The notes beneath the pieces are model-generated. The model was not told where the DNA came from. It saw nothing but the letters and a program-made list of their open reading frames with translations, and made no database searches. From an uncultured Eubacteriales bacterium (GTDB lineage: Bacteria > Bacillota > Clostridia > Oscillospirales > QAKW01), in assembly GCA_934378025.1 (NCBI GenBank), contig CAKRPM010000088.1, positions 1-6,018 of the forward strand: DNA of 6,018 nucleotides, given 5' to 3'. Position numbers and translations under genes: made by a program. This document shows positions 1 through 5,839 of this stretch, piece by piece (positions within the stretch are counted from its first letter, which is position 1; every line of letters starts with the position of its first letter).

Positions 1-127
1 TTTTACCTGTTTGTCGCCGAACATCAGCGCCATTTGAAAGCTGGGTATTAAAACCGCCGTGCGAAACCAGTGCGGGTGCGCTGACGGTGCCCGGTGCAAC
101 CACACGGCCTTTAAATGTACGTCCCAT
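1..127 (-). CDS. Aconitase X small (swivel, DUF126) subunit, partial and apparently frameshifted
   Basis: This is the N-terminal part of the small subunit of aconitase X, which in two-subunit forms closes over the active site of the large subunit. The ATG at 127 lies 2 bp after the large-subunit stop and has a good ribosome binding site, AAAGGGGG (135-142), inside the end of that gene. The start reads MGRTFKGRVVAPGTVSAPAL, followed by VSHGGFNT, which fits the beginning of the DUF126 family. After GFNT (codon ending at 44) the frame continues as NGADVRRQTGK, which does not look like the family. The frame one base further on reads SFQMALMFGDKQVK to the window edge, which does fit the usual run after FNT. 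The seen sequence therefore suggests an indel at about 43-45, a CCC run on the coding strand. It may be a real inactivating mutation or a sequencing or assembly error. The rest of the gene lies outside the window. Confidence 0.8.
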   Translation of the reverse strand, partial: MGRTFKGRVVAPGTVSAPALVSHGGFNTQLSNGADVRRQTGK

Positions 128-129
128 GG

Positions 130-1398
130 TTATACCCCCTTTGTTAAAATCCGTAAAATTTCATCATCCGAATAAAACTTGGCGCTGGTGTAGGTGCGCA
201 GCTTGTTGGACGATGTGATGACCGGCATTTTTTTGGACAGCGGATTGTTCATGTACATCAGCGGGCAAATATAGCTTAAAATAACGCCCGTTTTTTGCAG
301 TTGTTTGTACGCCGGCGTCTTTTGAAATTCCCGAATGACGGCGGGTGCACTGGTAAAGACGGTGGGAACACATACCTTTTCATTGCCGGCTTGGGCCAAC
401 CCGTCCGTTAGCTTTTGCGTCCAGTCGTTGAGCTGTTCCAGCGTCATGTGCGGACATCCCAAAAAGCACAGTTTCGGTTTGGCGTTCGGATTTTTCCAGA
501 TGCAGGGATAGCTCTCTTTTACACGCTGCAGCGCCTCGTCGGTGACGATATAATTTTGCGCCTCCTCCCGCAAGAGCGCACGGCCGAAATCTTTGGCCTC
601 GGGCGTATAGCCCTCGATATGGTACAGACCGACCGAGCCGTTGGAGGCGCAGGCCGCGCCGAAATCTTTCAAATATGCCTCAATTTGCGCGGGCGTCATA
701 TCATCAAACCATTTGTCAAGTCCGACGATATACGGCACTTTTTCCATAACTTTCATGCCGACGGCCGAGCCGAGCAGCTGTGCCTGCGGCAAATGCTCGG
801 TTTGAATTTCCACCAAGTAATCCGCTTTTCGTCCGTCGTCGGTCAACAGCCCGAATTCGGGAACGCAGCCCGCAATGGAACCCATCAGTTCGATAATGCC
901 GGAATTGCGGTTGCAGCGAGCCCCCAAAACACTGTTGGCGTATACCACCGCAGAGGATTCCGCCCAGGAAAGAATGTCGCCCCGTTTGGGAATATTGCCC
1001 ACCTCCGGCAGATAGCAGGCGCAGGTATAGGCGTCGTCGTCCAGCAGGCCGAACCGACGCAGCTGCGTTTCATAGCGTTCCTGTTGACTGTACATGACGT
1101 TGAATACTACATTTTGTAAAAAAGAAGAGGGAACGTTTTTGTCCAACGGTTTCGGATCGGCGGTAAAACGTTGCTTGCTGACAGCGCCGGCCGCCAGCAG
1201 CCGATCGTACAGTTCATACACCGGTTTCATCACGCCGATGCCGAAGCTGATAACGGTATGCCCGTATCCTTCGGCGATCGGCACCATTTTTTCGGCGCCG
1301 AAGGCTTCGCCGTACATGACAAGCGTTTTCATGACTTTCGCCATTTCTTCGCCCTTTTCCCCGTCGAGCAGGCCTTGTTGCTCTTTTGTCAGGATCAT
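130..1398 (-). CDS. Aconitase X catalytic (large, DUF521) subunit
   Basis: A 422-residue protein of normal length for the aconitase X catalytic subunit, an iron-sulfur hydro-lyase distantly related to aconitase. Visible family hallmarks are SWAESSAVVYANSVLGARCN (144-163), KLCFLGCPHMTLEQL (309-323) and YICPLMY (376-382). Cys162, Cys311 or Cys315, and Cys378 are the likely cluster ligands. Known members dehydrate cis-3-hydroxy-L-proline to pyrroline-2-carboxylate in bacteria, or mevalonate 5-phosphate in archaea. Which substrate applies here cannot be read from the sequence; a hydroxyproline-type role is the more likely in a bacterium. It is soluble, with no signal peptide. The start at 1398 is chosen because AAAGGAG (1408-1414) precedes it at proper spacing and MILTKEQQGLLDGEKGE is a typical N-terminus. 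A longer open frame upstream to 1788 runs antisense to the thioesterase and is not coding. The small subunit follows directly downstream. Confidence 0.93.
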   Translation of the reverse strand: MILTKEQQGLLDGEKGEEMAKVMKTLVMYGEAFGAEKMVPIAEGYGHTVISFGIGVMKPVYELYDRLLAAGAVSKQRFTADPKPLDKNVPSSFLQNVVFNVMYSQQERYETQLRRFGLLDDDAYTCACYLPEVGNIPKRGDILSWAESSAVVYANSVLGARCNRNSGIIELMGSIAGCVPEFGLLTDDGRKADYLVEIQTEHLPQAQLLGSAVGMKVMEKVPYIVGLDKWFDDMTPAQIEAYLKDFGAACASNGSVGLYHIEGYTPEAKDFGRALLREEAQNYIVTDEALQRVKESYPCIWKNPNAKPKLCFLGCPHMTLEQLNDWTQKLTDGLAQAGNEKVCVPTVFTSAPAVIREFQKTPAYKQLQKTGVILSYICPLMYMNNPLSKKMPVITSSNKLRTYTSAKFYSDDEILRILTKGV

Positions 1399-1433
1399 TA
1401 AAACTCGCTCCTTTATTTTGATTTTTCTGATTT

Positions 1434-1445
1434 TATTGTACAATA
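1434..1445. promoter_or_regulatory. 12-bp perfect palindrome over the acnX -10 box (possible operator)
   Basis: TATTGTACAATA is perfectly self-complementary and covers the proposed -10 hexamer (1435-1440) of the leftward aconitase X promoter. A repressor bound here would block that promoter directly and might also affect the divergent one about 40 bp away. No regulator gene is in the window. The sequence is AT-rich and a -10 box of the form TACAAT next to ATTG partly makes the palindrome by itself, so this is only a candidate. Confidence 0.3.
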
Positions 1446-1463
1446 TTTTATTTTGGATTGCAA
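1435..1463 (-). promoter_or_regulatory. Promoter of the aconitase X unit
   Basis: On the minus strand there is TTGCAA (1463-1458), a 17-bp spacer, then TACAAT (1440-1435). The spacing is ideal for sigma-A/sigma-70. The -10 matches consensus at five of six positions and the -35 at four of six. Transcription would start near 1428, giving a leader of about 30 nt with the AAAGGAG site at 1408-1414. The -35 box is the same hexamer used by the rightward promoter. Confidence 0.65.
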
Positions 1464-1486
1464 GTTTTGCGGCGCTTGTGTATAAT
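1458..1486 (+). promoter_or_regulatory. Promoter of the acyl-ACP thioesterase gene
   Basis: TTGCAA (1458-1463), a 17-bp spacer and a perfect TATAAT (1481-1486) lie just upstream of the thioesterase. Transcription should start near 1493, so the leader is only about 16-18 nt and the ribosome binding site GGAGAGG (1494-1500) would sit at or next to the 5' end of the mRNA. The -35 hexamer is palindromic and is shared with the divergent aconitase X promoter. Confidence 0.75.
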
Positions 1487-1509
1487 AGTTTTCGGAGAGG
1501 AAGAGCAAA

Positions 1510-2223
1510 ATGAAAATCACAACCAAAATTTTGTATTCGCAGTGCGACGCCTCCGGTCGATTGAGTATTCCCGCCGCCGCAGCCATGGCGCAGGATTTGA
1601 TGATCGATCTTTTGGAGGAGCTGGGCAGCGATAATATAACGTTGAAGAACAAAGCGGGGGCATTGTGGGTAATCGCCAAAATGAAATTCTGCTTTTTCCG
1701 GATGCCTAAGCTGGATGATACGGTAATGATTGAAAATACCGTTTGCGATGTGACGAAAATCAAAATGGGAATTTCGGTGCGGGCGCATGATGTGGCGGGA
1801 AAAGTATTATGGACGGCGTATCAGCAGTGCTGTCCGATTGATCTTGCAAGCCGCAGGGTGCGCTTAATTGAAAGCGTTCCGTTTGCCAAGCCGGCGCAGA
1901 CAATTAAGACGGCCGGCAATATTTTTTCTGTGTTTGACGGGGAATTTCCGCAAGAGGCGTTTGCAGAGCAAAGAAAAGTGCGTTATGCCGATACGGATTA
2001 TTCCCATCATACCAATAATGTCAGCTATGTGCGGTTTATTTTTGAGTCGCTGTCGGGCAGCTTTTGGACGGAAAAGGCGGTCAAAAGTTTGGAAATTCAC
2101 TATCGGCGGGAAAGCCATGAGGGTGAAATGCTCAGCATTTATCAAAAGACCGACGAACATAAAACCGACATTTTAATGCGCTGCCCCGAGCGGGAAATTA
2201 TTCGGGCACGACTGGAATTTTAA
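1510..2223 (+). CDS. Acyl-ACP thioesterase (FatA/FatB family)
   Basis: A 237-residue cytosolic protein with the double hot-dog layout of the acyl-ACP thioesterase family, which hydrolyses acyl-ACP to free fatty acid and ACP. The first hot dog spans about 1-125 and carries the central-helix region around SIPAAAAMAQDLMIDLLEEL (19-38). The second, about 150-237, carries the catalytic motif DTDYSHHTNN (161-170) and YRRES (198-202). Compared with plant FatB, the catalytic Asp, His and Glu correspond to Asp163, His167 and Glu201, while the plant Asn appears as Ser165 and the former candidate Cys as Ser202. Length is normal for bacterial members, which lack a plastid transit peptide. The start follows GGAGAGG (1494-1500) at 9 nt. 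It is transcribed alone from its own promoter, diverging from aconitase X, and ends in a strong terminator. Chain-length preference cannot be read from the sequence. Confidence 0.9.
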   Translation: MKITTKILYSQCDASGRLSIPAAAAMAQDLMIDLLEELGSDNITLKNKAGALWVIAKMKFCFFRMPKLDDTVMIENTVCDVTKIKMGISVRAHDVAGKVLWTAYQQCCPIDLASRRVRLIESVPFAKPAQTIKTAGNIFSVFDGEFPQEAFAEQRKVRYADTDYSHHTNNVSYVRFIFESLSGSFWTEKAVKSLEIHYRRESHEGEMLSIYQKTDEHKTDILMRCPEREIIRARLEF

Positions 2224-2279
2224 AAAAACATCCTGCCAAAGCCGTGGTAAAATCATCAGGCTTTTGGCAGGATGTTTTT
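2224..2279. terminator. Strong bidirectional rho-independent terminator
   Basis: Left arm 2224-2243 (AAAAACATCCTGCCAAAGCC) pairs with right arm 2259-2279, forming about 20 base pairs with one bulged T and a 15-nt apical region. The right arm ends in TTTTT on the plus strand. The left arm begins in a run of seven A (2222-2228), which is a T-run on the minus strand. The hairpin can therefore end both the thioesterase transcript and the converging ECF operon. It begins directly at the thioesterase stop codon. Confidence 0.9.
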
Positions 2280-2295
2280 GGTTTTGCGGTATTTT

Positions 2296-2329
2296 GCCGA
2301 CTACGTTTTTTAGATCGGCGTGGTTTTTT
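2296..2329 (+). terminator. Possible second, weaker hairpin with T-run
   Basis: GCCGACTA (2296-2303) pairs with TAGATCGGC (2311-2319) with one bulged A. The hairpin is followed by GTGG and six T (2324-2329). On the plus strand it could back up the main terminator. On the minus strand it lacks a T-run right after the stem. The 7-nt loop CGTTTTT and the 4-nt gap before the T-run make it weak. Confidence 0.3.
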
Positions 2330-2339
2330 GAGCGCCTTT

Positions 2340-4973
2340 TTATTCAATCAGCCCGTATTTTACCTTGATTCGTTCCAGCTTATCCAGCATCGGCTCTGCC
2401 GCAACAATTAAGAAAAATGCGGTGGCTGCCGCATGGATCAAATCCATCGGGAAACCGGAAACATACGAGGCCAAAACACTTTTAAAATTGAAGGAAGCGG
2501 GGGAGAACATCAATACGGAAGCCGGATTGATGATCCCGCCGTAAACGATCAGCGCACTGAGCGCGCCGAAGACCGAAAGGGAAATGCGCTCGCGGCGCAA
2601 CCATCCCTTGCGGAATAAAACGCCGGCAAGGAAACCGATGATCCCCATGCAAAACATTTGCCAAGGCGTCCAGGGTCCTTGCGAAAACAGCATATTGGAG
2701 GCCAGCATGGTGATTGCGCCGACGATAAATCCGCTCTCACCGCCCAGCGCCACACCGGCAATTATGGTTAGTGCCATCACGGGTTTAAACTGCGGCAGCA
2801 TAAAAAAGGCCGCGCGTCCCGCCACGCCCATCGCGCACAAAACGGCAATGACCACCAACTCGCGCACTTTCGGCTTTCGCTTCTCAAAAATCAGGAAAAA
2901 CGGCAGCATACATTCCGCTAATATTAAAAACGAAATGAGCGTATAACTCCGATCGTCCAGGTAAAAAATTCCGAAAAACAAGGTTAAGGGAATCAGCAGT
3001 AAAATCATCAGTGTCGCTACCCGCGTGCGCAGGGACAGCCGCCGTTTTTCAAGCGGGGTTTGCAGATTTGCGGGCGAAGCGGAACGCCGCCCGACGCTCA
3101 GCACCAGGCCGAACAGGGACAGCAAAAGCACGGCATAAATCAACAGCTGTGTTTTGGCGGACGAGGTAATGCCGTCGGCACGGATCAGCTTTGTCAAATC
3201 GGTATTCTGCGTAACATAGATCAATAAGCCGATCGCGATTGCGGCGCATACCAACGCTGAAATTTTGCGCCACAGCGGCAACGGCCGCGGCTTCCATGTG
3301 GGGGCGCTTTTCGGAATCTCGGGCAAGGGAGAAAAGGATTCTTTGAGCAGCGGTTTTTGCTGCGGTGTGCCGCCGAAGGCAAGCAGAATATCGTCCGTTG
3401 TAACGGCCTTCGGGCAAATATCATGCGCAATTCGCGCCGCGGCGGTGGTATAAAACCGATTATCACGAAAGAATTCATGAGGCGTTCCCTCGCTGACAAT
3501 TGCACCGTCAAACACCAAGCCGCAGCGATGCGCATAAAGCGCGCAAAACTCAATATCGTGACTGACCATGACAATGCCGATCCCGCGGGAAAGCAGCCGA
3601 TATAAAATCTCGGCAAAAATGCTTTTAAACTCCGCATCCAGCCCCTTGGTGGGCTCGTCCAACAATAAAATATCGGGTTGGGTCAGCAAAACCTTGGCCA
3701 GCGCCGCCCGTTGCTGCTCGCCCCCCGAAAGATCGTAGGGATGTCGATCCAAAAGCGATCGAATTTCACACAGAGAAGCAACGCTTGCCACCTGTTTTTC
3801 TTTTTCTTCCTTGGCGGCGCAAACGGCGTCAAACAAATCTTCCCGAACGCTTTTCTTTACAAATAATGTTTGCGGGTTTTGAGGCAGCAGCGCGGTGACG
3901 CCGTCTTTTTTGACCGTGCCGTCGCAGGGCTGCAAAACGCCTGCCAAAATTCCGAGCGCCGTGGATTTTCCGACGCCGTTGCCGCCGAGCAGCGCCAAAA
4001 ATTCGCCTTTGTGCAGTTGCACGGAAAAATCTTTCAATACGTCCGGCAACGGCCGCTCATATCGAAATCGAATTTCGTCGGCTTGCAAAATCACCGTCGG
4101 ATCGGACGAAACGGGGGGCGGATCACGAAAAACGGGCGGATGCGTTTTTGCATACGTTCTGAGAAATTCAGCGCCTTGTGCGGTGGTGAGCGGACAGGGC
4201 TGATCGCTTTGCAGTCCCGCCCACAAGCGCATGGCCGCCGGCATGGCGAGAAACAGGCCGCTTTGATGCTCTTTTAAATATGCGCCGACATTGCGCGGCG
4301 TATCGCAGCAAAGCAGTTTCCCTTTTTCCAGTACAGCCGCCTCGGTGGCATAACCGAATACCTCTTCCAGGCGGTGTTCGCTGAGGATTACGGTGGTGCC
4401 CAAAAGACGGTTGATTTTGGCAAGCTGCGCTAAAAATTCCGAAGCGGCAATGGGATCCAACTGCGCCGTCGGTTCATCCAAAATCAGTATTTCGGGGCGC
4501 GTGACCATGGCGCTTGCCAGCGTTAAAAGCTGTTTTTGACCGCCGGAAAGTGCGTCGGTCTTTTGATAAAACCAGTGTTCAATTCCGAAAAACGAGGCGG
4601 TCTCGGCTACTCTTTTTCGGATGGTCGGCGTGTCCAGCCCCAAGCTTTCCGCGCCGAAGGCCATCTCGTGCCAAACCTTATCCGTGACAATTTGATTTTC
4701 GGGCGATTGAGAAACAAAAGCGATTTTTTCCGCCTGATCGCGCGGACTCATTTCCTGCAGCGGCGTTCCCTCAAACAAAAGCGTCCCACGTTGTACGCCG
4801 TGAGGGGTGAGCGCCGGTTTGAGTTGCCGCAGCAACGTCGATTTCCCGCAGCCGGAGCTGCCGCACAGCACCAAAAAGGCGCCCTTTTTTACTTGTAAAG
4901 AGATATCGTTCAGCGCCGCTTGGGACTGCTCTGGGTAAAAAAAGCTTACGTTTCGGAGGGAAATCGCGTCCAT
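2340..4973 (-). CDS. Fused ECF transporter protein: two EcfA ATPase domains plus a membrane S-component-like domain
   Basis: An 877-residue single chain that seems to carry both energy-coupling ATPases and the substrate-binding membrane subunit of an ECF importer. ATPase 1 (about 1-235) has Walker A GSSGCGKST (38-46), Q-loop Gln89, signature LSGGQKQ (142-148), Walker B LILDEPTAQLDP (163-174) and switch His200. ATPase 2 (about 295-515) has GGNGVGKST (330-338), Gln365, LSGGEQQR (415-422), ILLLDEPTKGLD (435-446) and His472. Both look catalytically intact. After a proline-rich linker (about 540-568) come four hydrophobic segments (roughly 570-588, 608-627, 651-671, 677-697). An S-component-like core (about 704-865) follows, with FKPVMALTIIAG (729-740) and QGPWTPWQM (765-773), resembling the CbrT-type group. 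The start at 4973 is chosen for AAAGGAG (4982-4988), 8 nt upstream. The open frame runs on to 5114 inside ecfT, but that part is its shadow. The gene overlaps ecfT by 28 bp. Substrate is probably a corrinoid, by context only. Confidence 0.9.
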   Translation of the reverse strand: MDAISLRNVSFFYPEQSQAALNDISLQVKKGAFLVLCGSSGCGKSTLLRQLKPALTPHGVQRGTLLFEGTPLQEMSPRDQAEKIAFVSQSPENQIVTDKVWHEMAFGAESLGLDTPTIRKRVAETASFFGIEHWFYQKTDALSGGQKQLLTLASAMVTRPEILILDEPTAQLDPIAASEFLAQLAKINRLLGTTVILSEHRLEEVFGYATEAAVLEKGKLLCCDTPRNVGAYLKEHQSGLFLAMPAAMRLWAGLQSDQPCPLTTAQGAEFLRTYAKTHPPVFRDPPPVSSDPTVILQADEIRFRYERPLPDVLKDFSVQLHKGEFLALLGGNGVGKSTALGILAGVLQPCDGTVKKDGVTALLPQNPQTLFVKKSVREDLFDAVCAAKEEKEKQVASVASLCEIRSLLDRHPYDLSGGEQQRAALAKVLLTQPDILLLDEPTKGLDAEFKSIFAEILYRLLSRGIGIVMVSHDIEFCALYAHRCGLVFDGAIVSEGTPHEFFRDNRFYTTAAARIAHDICPKAVTTDDILLAFGGTPQQKPLLKESFSPLPEIPKSAPTWKPRPLPLWRKISALVCAAIAIGLLIYVTQNTDLTKLIRADGITSSAKTQLLIYAVLLLSLFGLVLSVGRRSASPANLQTPLEKRRLSLRTRVATLMILLLIPLTLFFGIFYLDDRSYTLISFLILAECMLPFFLIFEKRKPKVRELVVIAVLCAMGVAGRAAFFMLPQFKPVMALTIIAGVALGGESGFIVGAITMLASNMLFSQGPWTPWQMFCMGIIGFLAGVLFRKGWLRRERISLSVFGALSALIVYGGIINPASVLMFSPASFNFKSVLASYVSGFPMDLIHAAATAFFLIVAAEPMLDKLERIKVKYGLIE

Positions 4974-5839
4974 TTCTTTTGCTCCTTTATATTGAGAATG
5001 ACCGGCATGCCGCACAGCAGCAGATACGCAATTTGAAAGCTGACGTTCAAGGCCGTAACAGGCGCGCTGCGAATACTCGGGAAAAACCGAAAGGCCGTGC
5101 CGCCCGCAAGGCATCCCGCTAAAATATCGAATCCGAAAAATAAAATCAGCGCCAGCGCCGTACGGTCTTTTTGCATAAAGCGATAGACGGAAAAAGAAGA
5201 ACGCCCTTTCAGTCCGTAGCCGCGGCTTTTCATACTGTCGGCGCTTTCAATAGCGTTTTCCAGCGCCCAGGTGAGTGTGATGGAAAAAACCGTTATGCTG
5301 TTTTTCATTCTGCTGAGCAGACTGCCGTTTTCGGTGTCGCGGCCAAGTCCTTTTTGTGCGGCTTTTACCACTTGAAACTGCCGTTTTAAAAAGGGAATAA
5401 AGCGCATGGTCATGCTTAAAACCAAGGATAAAACAGGAATGATTTTTCCAAGTAGGTACATGAGTTTATCCCCGGTGATTACGCGGCTGAAGTTTCGAAA
5501 CCACAGCAGCATGGCGGCCAGCATCAATCCGGCACTGAGTCCGTACAGAATACTTTCCACGGTCAGCGGATTGCCGCTCGGCAGATCGCAAAGCATCGTT
5601 ACCCCCGCATGGTTAAACGCGGGATTGATCAGCGCGGTCAACACACACAGCGGCAAGCTGTATTTCAGAGAAAAGAGCACCGCCTTTTTGCCCTCAATCT
5701 GCACAGCATAGCAAAAGGCGCAAAGCAGGGAGACGGCTTGCATGACGGGGTGCCGTAATGTCATGCCGAACGCCAGTACAAAAGCGAAATATGCGAAATT
5801 GACCACCGGATGATAGTTGTAGAAAATGTCTTTGTTCAT
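4946..5839 (-). CDS. ecfT: ECF transporter transmembrane coupling protein EcfT (CbiQ family)
   Basis: A 297-residue membrane protein that links the ATPases to the substrate-binding subunit in ECF importers. Hydrophobic segments are seen at about 12-28, 31-47, 53-70, 97-113, 132-150, 227-246 and 262-283. The long cytoplasmic stretch between about 150 and 222 should form the coupling helices. Its second family motif is clear as DSMKSRGYG (201-209), while the place of the first, usually Ala-Arg-Gly, reads AQKGLG (161-166). The length is slightly above the usual 260-280. The start ATG at 5839 overlaps the TGA of the upstream DUF4430 gene in an ATGA arrangement with only a weak GGATGG ahead of it, so translation is probably coupled. 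Downstream it overlaps the A-A-S fusion gene by 28 bp, so all three were very likely translated from one mRNA. Confidence 0.93.
   Translation of the reverse strand: MNKDIFYNYHPVVNFAYFAFVLAFGMTLRHPVMQAVSLLCAFCYAVQIEGKKAVLFSLKYSLPLCVLTALINPAFNHAGVTMLCDLPSGNPLTVESILYGLSAGLMLAAMLLWFRNFSRVITGDKLMYLLGKIIPVLSLVLSMTMRFIPFLKRQFQVVKAAQKGLGRDTENGSLLSRMKNSITVFSITLTWALENAIESADSMKSRGYGLKGRSSFSVYRFMQKDRTALALILFFGFDILAGCLAGGTAFRFFPSIRSAPVTALNVSFQIAYLLLCGMPVILNIKEQKKWTRFPSET

Noticed and set aside
415..1119. 234-codon open frame on the plus strand opposite aconitase X
   Set aside because: It is the antisense shadow of a clearly conserved gene, with no ribosome binding site or recognisable domain.
1460..1470. 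Small inverted repeat GCAAGTTTTGC next to the -35 box
   Set aside because: Only 4-bp arms; expected by chance and not centred on either promoter.
1399..1788. N-terminal extension of the aconitase X frame to position 1788
   Set aside because: It runs antisense through the promoter region and the thioesterase gene; the ATG at 1398 has a strong ribosome binding site and a family-typical N-terminus.
3870..4277. 135-codon open frame on the plus strand opposite the ATPase region
   Set aside because: Antisense shadow of the fusion gene, arginine- and glutamine-rich composition typical of shadows, no family resemblance.
4974..5114. N-terminal extension of the A-A-S fusion to position 5114
   Set aside because: It lies within ecfT in another frame, resembles no ATPase sequence, and the ATG at 4973 has AAAGGAG at proper distance and begins a normal ATPase domain.
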